Assembly (NCBI GenBank): GCA_019415425.1
Contig: DXZF01000386.1
Span: 1-5,899, forward strand
Direction of reading: 5' to 3'
From: Bacillota bacterium
GTDB taxonomy: Bacteria > Bacillota > Clostridia > Christensenellales > QAND01
DNA: 5,899 bases
Positions within the stretch are counted from its first letter, which is position 1. Every line of letters begins with the position of its first letter. The translations under genes and the position numbers were made by a program. Below the pieces are notes generated by a model. The model saw nothing but the letters and a program-made list of their open reading frames with translations. It made no database searches and was not told where the DNA came from. Positions 1 to 5,054 of this stretch are shown piece by piece.

Positions 1-974
1 CCCAGAGCAGCGAAAAGCTGCGCGAGGCGCGTCATGCTGGAAAGCGCATTGTAGAACTGCTGCAGGAAAACGTGCGGCCACGCGATCTGATGACGCGCGG
101 CGCGTTTGAAAACGCCATCCGCGTGGCCATGAGCATCGGCGCCTCCACCAACTGCATCCTGCACATCCCCGCCATTGCAAAAGAGGCGGGCGTGGACGTG
201 ACGCTGGAGGACTTTGAAACCATCGGCGCACACACGCCCACCATCGCCAAAATCAATCCCTCCGGTCCCTTTACCACCGACGAGTTTGAGGCGGCCGGCG
301 GCGTACCGGCCGTGATGGCCTCGCTCAAGACGCTGTTGGACTGCACGCAGCGCACCGTCTCGGGCAAAGACATCGGGCAGATTGCGGACAGCGCCCCGTG
401 GCGGGACGACAACGTCATCCGTCCCCTGTCAAATGCATACGAACCCGAAGGCGGGCTCAAGATTCTGCACGGCAACCTCGCCCCGGGCGGCGCCGTGTGC
501 AAGCGCAGTGCGTGCAGCAAACAGATGTGGCACCACAGCGGCCCGGCGCGCGTGTTCGATTGCATGGAGGACGCCATCGACGCCGTCCATCAAAACGATA
601 TCCAGCCCGGGTCGGTGATCGTCATCCGCTATGAGGGGCCCATCGGCGGCCCCGGGATGCGCGAGATGCAGATGATCACCGCCATGATCGTCGGTTCAGG
701 CCTGGCCGACAACACCGCGCTGATCACGGACGGGCGCTTTTCCGGCTCCACGCGCGGGCCGTGCATCGGCTACATCACGCCCGAGGCAGCGGCCGGCGGC
801 CCCATTGCCGTGGTGCGCGATGGCGACATCATCTCGTTGGATCTGGAGCAGGGCACCTTGCAGGTGGAGCTGACCGAGGCGGAGTTGCAGGCGCGCCTTG
901 ACGCCTTTACCCCGCCCGAGCAGAAACTTACGGGCGTCCTCAAGATGTTTGTGGACAGCGTAAGGAACGCATGA
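1..974 (+). CDS. ilvD: dihydroxy-acid dehydratase (IlvD/Edd family), C-terminal part
   Basis: The reading frame is open from the left edge (first full codon at 3) to the TGA at 972-974, giving 323 residues. IlvD proteins are about 550-570 residues, so the N-terminal ~240 are outside the window, including the cysteines that bind the Fe-S cluster. Family motifs seen: GKRIVELL and RPRDLMTRGAFENAI near the start, GASTNCILH (around nt 141-167), AGGVPAVM, the GNLAPGGAVCKRSA block, GPARVFD, VIRYEGPIGGPGMREM, and ITDGRFSGSTRG at 723-758. In the family, the serine of GRFSG (codon 741-743) is catalytic and a Glu of the GPGM-E block helps hold the active-site Mg. IlvD turns 2,3-dihydroxy-isovalerate and its methylvalerate homologue into 2-keto acids in cytoplasmic valine/isoleucine synthesis. 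The GTG at 72 is internal, not the start. A paralogous sugar-acid dehydratase of the same family cannot be excluded, because no other ilv gene is visible. The downstream gene is convergent. Confidence 0.85.
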   Translation, partial: QSSEKLREARHAGKRIVELLQENVRPRDLMTRGAFENAIRVAMSIGASTNCILHIPAIAKEAGVDVTLEDFETIGAHTPTIAKINPSGPFTTDEFEAAGGVPAVMASLKTLLDCTQRTVSGKDIGQIADSAPWRDDNVIRPLSNAYEPEGGLKILHGNLAPGGAVCKRSACSKQMWHHSGPARVFDCMEDAIDAVHQNDIQPGSVIVIRYEGPIGGPGMREMQMITAMIVGSGLADNTALITDGRFSGSTRGPCIGYITPEAAAGGPIAVVRDGDIISLDLEQGTLQVELTEAELQARLDAFTPPEQKLTGVLKMFVDSVRNA

Positions 975-987
975 GGGCAAAAGACAA

Positions 988-1029
988 GGGCGTGCGCACG
1001 GAAAATCGCCGTGCGCACGCCCTCTTTTT
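988..1029 (+). terminator. strong Rho-independent terminator after ilvD, probably bidirectional
   Basis: A perfect 14-bp inverted repeat (arms 988-1001 and 1009-1022, GC-rich, 7-nt loop) is followed by a T-rich run (TCTTTTT, 1023-1029). It lies 13 nt after the ilvD stop and 9 nt before the stop of the convergent ATPase gene. On the minus strand the same stem is followed by a weaker TTGTCTTTT run (987-979), so it probably also ends the ABC importer transcript. Confidence 0.93.
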
Positions 1030-1038
1030 GGTTTGCGC

Positions 1039-1818
1039 TCACATCTTTGTCAGGCACGCATCGCGCCCCACTTCGTCCACGTGCACGATCTTGACGTCCA
1101 CGCGGTATACCTGTGAGAGCAGCTGCTCACTGAGCACCTCTCGCGTGCGGCCCGTCACCATCCGGCCGTCTCGATCCAAAATGCCCACCGTATCGTCCAG
1201 CATGATGGCGTGGTCGGGGTTGTGCGTGGTCATCACCACTGCATACCCGCGCTGGGCCAGGGCGTGAATCATCCGCACCGTGCGCAGCTGGTTGCCAAAG
1301 TCCAGCGAAGAAGTGGGTTCATCCATCAGGATGATCTTGGGCTCCTGCGCAATCACGCGTGCAATCGTCGCCTGCTGGCGCTCGCCGCCGCTGATATCGG
1401 TATACGGCCGATCGCACAGGTGCGTGATCCCCATCACCTCCAGCGCCTCGTCGGCCTTGTCGTAATCGGCCTTTTTGGGCAGTTGCATGGTGCTGATATA
1501 CGGCGCGCGCCCCATCACCACAAAGTCCCGCACCGTATAGCCATAGGTGGGGTCCTGGTTTTGCGGCACGTACCCAATCCACTGCGCCACTTCTCTGCGC
1601 GAGAGCGTGTGCATGGGCTTGCCGGAAAGCAGGATCTCTCCGCTCTGCAGCGTAAACAGGTTGGCCAGGCAGTTGAGCAGCGTCGACTTCCCCGCGCCAT
1701 TGGGGCCCAGGATGCAGAATACCTGCCCCTGTTCAATCGAAAAGCTCACGTCGTGAAAGATCGTGGGGCCGCCATGGTAGGCAAACGTCCCATTTTTGAT
1801 TTCCAATTGTACGCTCAT
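1039..1818 (-). CDS. ABC transporter ATP-binding protein, FecE/BtuD/FepC type
   Basis: This 259-residue cytoplasmic ATPase would power a chelate importer. All nucleotide-binding motifs are intact: Walker A GPNGAGKST at 38-46, Q-loop Gln86 in YVPQNQ, signature ISGGERQ at 142-148, Walker B IILMDE at 162-167, D-loop SSLD at 170-173 and switch His199 in TTHN. The length, the VRDFVVMGRAPY segment (96-107) and the THNPDHA region are typical of ATPases that pair with FecCD/BtuC permeases for ferric siderophores, heme or cobalamin. Known of the family: two copies bind the permease dimer. The ATG (1818-1816) overlaps the TGA of the permease's true C-terminal frame as ATGA, which implies translational coupling. 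An AGAGGA-like site lies about 10 nt upstream. It is the last gene of the importer and ends at the shared terminator. Substrate specificity cannot be read from an ATPase. Confidence 0.95.
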   Translation of the reverse strand: MSVQLEIKNGTFAYHGGPTIFHDVSFSIEQGQVFCILGPNGAGKSTLLNCLANLFTLQSGEILLSGKPMHTLSRREVAQWIGYVPQNQDPTYGYTVRDFVVMGRAPYISTMQLPKKADYDKADEALEVMGITHLCDRPYTDISGGERQQATIARVIAQEPKIILMDEPTSSLDFGNQLRTVRMIHALAQRGYAVVMTTHNPDHAIMLDDTVGILDRDGRMVTGRTREVLSEQLLSQVYRVDVKIVHVDEVGRDACLTKM

Positions 1819-1928
1819 TTGATCCGCATCCTCTGTTTGGTCAGCATCCAGGCATACAGCGGCGCGCCGATAAAGCCGGTGACAATGCTCAACGGCAGCT
1901 CCGCCACGGTGAGCGTGCGCGCCACCGT

Positions 1929-1936
1929 ATCGCCAC
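1929..1936 (-). other. frameshift point in the permease gene
   Basis: On the minus strand the codons GTG GCG (1936-1931) are in the upstream frame, while GAT ACG GTG starting at 1931 is in the downstream frame. Adding one base between 1932 and 1931 gives Met-Val-Ala-Asp-Thr-Val-Ala-Arg. This matches the LLLAD-x-x-AR pattern expected at this place in FecCD permeases. A -1 ribosomal slip would produce the same protein, but no X-XXY-YYZ slippery heptamer is present. Confidence 0.88.
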
Positions 1937-2795
1937 CATGAACGCGGCGCCCAGGATGAACGAGATGGGCATGGCCTGCGTATTGTTGGGGCCGGTGAGC
2001 ATGCGGCTCAGGTGCGGCACCACCAGGCCCACCCAACCGATCGTGCCGCTGATGCACACCGCGCACGCCGTCAACACGGTAGAGCACAGCACCATCACGC
2101 CGCGCACCATGCGGATATTGACGCCCAGCGTCCTGGCCTCGCCGTCTCCGAGCGAAAGCAGGTTGACGCGCCAGCGCATGCGCAGCAGCACAATGGCTGC
2201 AACGGCCATGGCCGGCAGCACGGTGTACACGTCCTGCATGGTCGCGCCCGCGATGCTGCCCATCGTCCAATACGTGATCTCGGCCAGCTGTGTCTGCGGA
2301 TCGGCCACAAACTTCAAAATGCCCATGATCGCGCTCATGAACCCGCTGACGATAATGCCTGAAAGCACCAGCACCATGGTGGAGCGATTGCGCAACAGGC
2401 GCGGCAGCATCGTGGTCATCAGCACGGCCAGAAGCCCGGCGCCCAACGCCATAAACTGAATGCCTATGCCGCCTAAACCCATCAGGATGGCCAGCGCGGC
2501 GCCCACGCATGCGCCCGAGGAGACGCCCAACAGGTCGGGCGAGACCAGCGGGTTCTTGAAAATGCCCTGATACACAGAGCCAGACAGCGAGAGTGCACCG
2601 CCGACCAGCACCGCCACCAGCATCCGCGGCAAGCGGAGCTGGAAGACGACGTTTTCCATGGTGTTGGTCCACGTCTGCTGGATGGGGAAGACGCGCGAGA
2701 GCAGGATGCGCACCGCATCCCACAGGCTGATTCCATACCGGCCGATGCACAGCGCGCCCAGGCAGACCAGCAGCGCCAGCAGACAAACGGGTATG

Positions 2796-2831
2796 AAAAA
2801 GTGGGAACGCCATCTGGCGTTCTCACTTTTT
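2796..2831 (-). terminator. terminator-like hairpin inside the first codons of the permease gene
   Basis: A 16-nt inverted repeat (arms 2831-2816 and 2811-2796, 4-nt loop) has one A-C mismatch in the mRNA sense and a G-U pair on the + strand. The upper part is GC-rich, the outer five pairs are A-T, and the minus-strand copy ends in TTTTT, so it has the form of an intrinsic terminator. It covers about codons 10-22 of the permease, just after the SBP gene. It may cut read-through into the permease/ATPase genes or protect the 3' end of the SBP mRNA. The function is inferred; the repeat itself is directly visible. Confidence 0.65.
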
Positions 2832-2878
2832 GCTCTTTTCGGCTTGTTTTTCGCTTCCATTTGCCTATACAACCCGGT

Positions 2879-3955
2879 TTATTCGGGCAGCAATTCGGTG
2901 CGCAGCAACCGATCGACCTCTTCATCCGTCAATTCACACTGTTTGAAATCCTTGTAGTACTTCTTGGTCTCCTCTTTGATGTCGAACGAGACCTCATCCG
3001 GATGCAGGATGCTCGCAGCCCACAGCGCCTGCAGCGGGGTGTCGCCACACAGGCGTCCCCACCAGAAGCAGCCCTTGGGGATGCAGTAGATCTGGTTGTT
3101 CTTCACCGCTTTGATGTCGGCCCACTCCGGCGCCGCCTTGAGCGCATCGCGCACTTCGGCCGCGTTGTCGCCGTCGATCATGATCACGTCGGGATCGGTC
3201 GCCAGGATCTGCTCGCCCGTCACATCTTTGAGGCCCATGCCCTTGCCCAGGCTGGCCGTCGCCATCTTGCCGCCGGCATAGTTGATCCACTCTTCGATGA
3301 TGCTTCCGCCGCCCGCGCTGGCGTACAGGTTGGACGTGTCGGACGTCATGATGTAGTGCACCACCGGCTTGTCCTCATCCTGGACATCCTTGAGGTCCTC
3401 CGCCAACGTATCGGTCACCCACTGGGTGTACTCCACCAGCTTCTGTGCGCGCTCTTCATATTCGCCGCCCAAAATCTGGCCCATGATGGCCGTGGATTGC
3501 TGGAAGCCCTCGTACGTGCTGTACATCAGGTTGATGGCATTGACGCCCGCGTTGCGCAGCTCCGTCTCCTTTTCCGTGCTGGTCACGATGACCATGTCGG
3601 GATTGAGCTCCAGCAGCTCCTCCGCCGTGGCTTTGGAGTAGTCCGGCAATTCGGCGATGCGCGGATATACGCGCTCGCTCCACTCCGATACGGCCGCCGG
3701 GTGCGCCGAGACCAACAGATCGCCTGCGCCCAGGTTGAACAGGTTGTCCGTCGCGGCAGACCAGGTGTCCACAATGGTCTTGACCTCTTTGGGCAACTCC
3801 ACTTCCACGCCCTGCATGCCCGTCACTTTTTGCGTCTGCGCCTCTTCTGCGGGCGATGCGCTGGGCGATGCCGCCGGCGCACCGCAGCTGGTTGCAACAA
3901 ACGCGGTCAGCACCATGAGCAGCGCCAGCAAAAGGCTGGTCGTTCTCTTTTTCAT
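2879..3955 (-). CDS. ABC transporter solute-binding lipoprotein, FepB/BtuF (periplasmic-binding-protein class III) type
   Basis: A 358-residue extracellular lipoprotein that should capture the importer's substrate and hand it to the FecCD permease. The N-terminus has a KKR charged start, a hydrophobic stretch (8-22) and a VATSC lipobox with Cys24, followed by an Ala/Ser/Pro/Glu linker (25-42). Typical family elements follow: a first-lobe segment with VKTIVDTWSAATDNLFNLG, the ELLELNPDMVIVTS strand, a helical backbone around 160-190, GGSIIEEWINYAGG in the second lobe, and DPDVIMIDG. The C-terminal GDTPLQALWAASILHPD helix is common in iron-chelate or corrinoid binders. Unusually, three Cys (291, 296, 303) cluster with two Trp in the segment ending at GD, which may lie close to the ligand cleft. 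The ATG at 3955 has a GGGAGAGGG site 4 nt upstream. First gene of the SBP-permease-ATPase set. Ferric siderophore, heme, cobalamin or another metal chelate are all possible substrates. Confidence 0.93.
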   Translation of the reverse strand: MKKRTTSLLLALLMVLTAFVATSCGAPAASPSASPAEEAQTQKVTGMQGVEVELPKEVKTIVDTWSAATDNLFNLGAGDLLVSAHPAAVSEWSERVYPRIAELPDYSKATAEELLELNPDMVIVTSTEKETELRNAGVNAINLMYSTYEGFQQSTAIMGQILGGEYEERAQKLVEYTQWVTDTLAEDLKDVQDEDKPVVHYIMTSDTSNLYASAGGGSIIEEWINYAGGKMATASLGKGMGLKDVTGEQILATDPDVIMIDGDNAAEVRDALKAAPEWADIKAVKNNQIYCIPKGCFWWGRLCGDTPLQALWAASILHPDEVSFDIKEETKKYYKDFKQCELTDEEVDRLLRTELLPE

Positions 3956-3982
3956 GTTCCCTCTCCCTTTCCTCTCAATGAT

Positions 3983-3988
3983 ATTTTA
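3983..3988 (-). promoter_or_regulatory. possible -10 element of the SBP/importer promoter
   Basis: TAAAAT (5 of 6 to TATAAT) on the minus strand lies about 28 nt upstream of the SBP ATG, which would give a very short leader. No good -35 hexamer is found at 16-18 nt; the -35 position is taken by the TACAG-N6-CTGTA dyad. A regulated, weak promoter is possible but unproven. Confidence 0.35.
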
Positions 3989-3996
3989 CAGCGGCA

Positions 3997-4012
3997 TACA
4001 GCCACAACTGTA
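3997..4012 (-). promoter_or_regulatory. operator-like dyad TACAG-N6-CTGTA upstream of the SBP gene
   Basis: On the minus strand TACAG (4012-4008) and CTGTA (4001-3997) form a 16-bp dyad over the -35 area of the possible SBP promoter. GCTGTA is then repeated exactly 10 nt further on (4002-3997 and 3992-3987). The second copy runs into the -10 candidate. This arrangement suits a dimeric repressor, but the arms are only 5 bp and could be chance. Confidence 0.3.
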
Positions 4013-4014
4013 AC

Positions 4015-4041
4015 AAAAAAACGCGCAGAAAATCCACGCGT
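4015..4041 (-). terminator. Rho-independent terminator / attenuator between the DUF1847 and SBP genes
   Basis: In the minus-strand RNA 4041-4021 folds as a 9-bp stem (ACGCG paired with CGCGT, then T-G, G-T, G-C and A-T pairs) with a 3-nt loop. It ends directly in seven T (4021-4015). It lies 165 nt after the DUF1847 stop and 60 nt before the SBP start, so it could end the DUF1847 transcript or regulate entry into the importer genes. Its 5' arm is also the 3' arm of a larger competing hairpin. Confidence 0.65.
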
Positions 4042-4065
4042 AATGACCTGTTCGCGTCGATTTTC
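4028..4065 (-). promoter_or_regulatory. competing (antiterminator-like) hairpin upstream of the SBP gene
   Basis: In the minus-strand RNA GAAAATCGACGCG (4065-4053) can pair with CGCGTGGATTTTC (4040-4028): 12 of 13 positions pair, with one G-G mismatch and a 12-nt loop. Because 4041-4028 is also needed for the terminator stem at 4041-4021, the two folds exclude each other, as in attenuators and riboswitch expression platforms. The larger stem is made first and looks more stable, so read-through could be the default state. No ligand-binding domain is recognised. Confidence 0.5.
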
Positions 4066-4205
4066 CTTTTCAAATGCGGAAGGCTGCACCGTTTCCCGCG
4101 CAACCCATTGGCGAGGCGCCGTTGCACGTTGCAGTAGGCGCGTTCGCTCGAAAAAATCGCGAAGAATGTTGATTTGGATGTCAGAAGGTTCGTCCCGTGT
4201 CGCGT
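4042..4205 (-). other. 164-nt intergenic stretch between DUF1847 and SBP genes, possible structured leader
   Basis: No gene is seen here; the only start on the minus strand with an open frame gives 12 residues and has no ribosome site. It contains a GC-rich stem with arms 4141-4137 and 4120-4116 enclosing an inner TGCA/TGCA pairing, and CGATTTT at about 4159-4153, which is complementary to AAAATCG in the antiterminator arm (4064-4058). I find no convincing promoter in it. It may be the DUF1847 3' UTR or an attenuator leader. A GGGAAACGGTG segment recalls part of a cobalamin riboswitch core, but the other conserved boxes are missing. Confidence 0.4.
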
Positions 4206-4865
4206 TTAAACCAGCCCGCGTGCCTCCACGCAGTACAGGTCCGCCACCGGGTTGTGGTTGAGCATGCGGTCCTTGACGACCATGACCGTCGCAGGGGCCT
4301 TGGCATACTGCAAAAACAGGCTGTCATGCCCTACGCACAAGCCCACCACCACGTTGAACTCGGTCTGTGCCCGGTTGAGCACCATGGCCTGTCCGATGGG
4401 ATCGCAGATCGCACGCTTTTTCATCTTTTCGGGCGGGTGGAACTGATAGTCGGGGCTGCGCAGGTCCCTGCGCGCCGGCCTCGGTTGCTGCGGCTGCGGG
4501 CCCGTGAGCTCCTCACAGGCAAATCCGCCCACCTTGCATCCGGCAGAGATGGTCTCAAAGCCCTCTTTTTTGAACATCTCGTTGACGATGCGGCCTTCGC
4601 GCAGCATCCCGCTGCAATACGCGATGCCGATCTTGCGATAGTGCATCAGTCTGCAGAAGTTGATGGTCTCCATCAGCCGCGTCAACTGCGCAAACGAGGC
4701 GCGCATGCTCTCTACAGAGGCCTCGTAGAACGTGTGCACATCCGGCTTGTGATATTCGGCCTGCACCTGTTCAAACAGCGCCCGATCGTTCATCGGGCAG
4801 TCTGCGCCGGCAGGCTGCTTGCACTGCACCTGGCAGAACTGACTGGTACATTCGGCACAATGCAT
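4206..4865 (-). CDS. DUF1847 family cysteine-rich, putative metal-binding protein
   Basis: A 219-residue cytoplasmic protein of unknown role. I recognise the family from its C-terminal half: CDPIGQAMVLN at 154-164, FNVVVGLCVGHDSLFLQY at 170-187, and the AP-T-V-V-KDR-L-HNPVADLY block at 190-211. The middle has YRKIGIAYCSGMLREGRIV (76-94) and SAGCKVGG (107-114). The N-terminus carries a cluster of five Cys (3, 6, 11, 15, 23) in a C-x2-C-x4-C-x3-C-x7-C pattern that could hold a metal or an Fe-S centre. More Cys follow at 71, 84, 110, 117, 154 and 177. Residues 121-150 are a Pro/Gln/Arg-rich insert that looks like a loop. There is no signal peptide or membrane segment. The ATG has a GGAGGAGGGG site 6 nt upstream and its own promoter. 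The chelate-type importer lies just downstream, so a role in metal handling is attractive but inferred from context only. Confidence 0.85.
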   Translation of the reverse strand: MHCAECTSQFCQVQCKQPAGADCPMNDRALFEQVQAEYHKPDVHTFYEASVESMRASFAQLTRLMETINFCRLMHYRKIGIAYCSGMLREGRIVNEMFKKEGFETISAGCKVGGFACEELTGPQPQQPRPARRDLRSPDYQFHPPEKMKKRAICDPIGQAMVLNRAQTEFNVVVGLCVGHDSLFLQYAKAPATVMVVKDRMLNHNPVADLYCVEARGLV

Positions 4866-4907
4866 CTATCGCCCCTCCTCCAGGTTCACCGTTTTATCTT
4901 CATCCGA

Positions 4908-4935
4908 ATTTTAGCCTGTAAAAGGGCATTTTCAA
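4908..4935 (-). promoter_or_regulatory. sigma-A-type promoter of the DUF1847 gene
   Basis: On the minus strand TTGAAA (4935-4930) and TAAAAT (4913-4908) each match the consensus at 5 of 6 places and are 16 nt apart. The start of transcription would fall near 4901, about 36 nt before the DUF1847 ATG. The ribosome site at 4881-4872 lies inside this leader. Confidence 0.65.
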
Positions 4936-4942
4936 GCCCCTT
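4921..4942 (-). terminator. possible weak terminator after pepT
   Basis: In the minus-strand RNA AAGGGGC (4942-4936) can pair with GCCCTTT (4927-4921), 7 bp with one G-U pair and an 8-nt loop, within a short T run that ends at 4920. It lies about 110 nt after the pepT stop. The -35 of the DUF1847 promoter sits in the loop, so the overlap with that promoter may be coincidence. Confidence 0.3.
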
Positions 4943-5054
4943 GCGCGGCAAAAGCCTGATCATTTGTTCTCAATGTATAGATACAACTCCATGGGCGGAC
5001 CGCCGCGTTGCGCATCTCGCCCGCGCGTTCAAAGCGTCCGGCGTACGCCTTCAC
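4932..5054 (-). CDS. possible small ORF of 40 residues overlapping the pepT stop
   Basis: A GTG at 5054-5052 overlaps the pepT TGA (5053-5051) as GTGA, with AAAGGA just upstream, and the frame stays open to a TGA at 4934-4932. The product would be basic at the start ([20 protein letters not shown]) with no known motif. Codons in the first half end mostly in G or C like the genes around it; the second half is AT-richer, like spacer DNA. It could be a coupled small protein, an eroded gene end, or chance. I favour chance or a remnant. Confidence 0.2.
   Translation of the reverse strand: MKAYAGRFERAGEMRNAAVRPWSCIYTLRTNDQAFAAQGA

Larger units (their letters stand above)
1815..2860 (-). pseudogene. 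FecCD/BtuC-family ABC permease, broken by a single-base frameshift
   Basis: This is the multi-spanning membrane permease of the importer; the family works as a homodimer with about ten helices per subunit. The frame from 2860 carries family motifs: LRLPRMLVAVLVGGALSLSG, then YQGIFKNPLVSPDLLGVSSGA, and a GDGEARTLGV coupling-loop region. At 1931-1933 it shifts and stops at 1889 with an unrelated tail after FMVAI. The expected end (DTVARTLTVAELPLSIVTGF, then IGAPLYAWML) continues in the next frame to a stop at 1815. One missing base therefore restores a 348-residue protein, normal for the family. The ATG at 2860 is chosen because it has an AGG a few bases upstream. A TTG at 2872 would add four residues, and no good start lies further downstream. 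It follows the SBP gene by 18 nt and overlaps the ATPase start by 4 nt. The near-perfect preservation on both sides points to a very recent mutation or a sequencing/assembly error. If real, the last helix is lost and transport probably fails. Confidence 0.9.

Noticed and set aside
32..577. A 181-codon open frame on the minus strand opposite ilvD
   Set aside because: The + strand encodes clear IlvD motifs across the same bases, and the antisense product has no motif.
1210..1941. A 243-codon open frame on the + strand opposite the ATPase gene
   Set aside because: The minus-strand ATPase has every ABC motif. This frame is His/Arg-rich with no recognisable domain, as expected for an antisense shadow.
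1927..1945. Programmed -1 ribosomal frameshift in the permease
   Set aside because: The frame direction fits, but no slippery heptamer precedes the shift and FecCD genes are not known to use recoding. A lost base is simpler.
1815..2813. A single 332-codon frame read as a complete protein
   Set aside because: Only its last ~37 residues are family-like; the rest is an out-of-frame reading of the permease gene. It is explained by the frameshift at 1931-1933.
3989..4110. Cobalamin riboswitch in the SBP upstream region
   Set aside because: GGGAAACGGTG on the minus strand resembles part of the core, but the CCCGC-ACTGT part and the AGCC-GGAGACC box are missing, so the match is not convincing.
2801..4261. 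A 486-codon open frame on the + strand opposite the SBP gene
   Set aside because: It is a GC-driven shadow of the SBP gene: it mirrors the SBP codons, has no protein motif, and runs through the SBP promoter, the terminator and the spacer.
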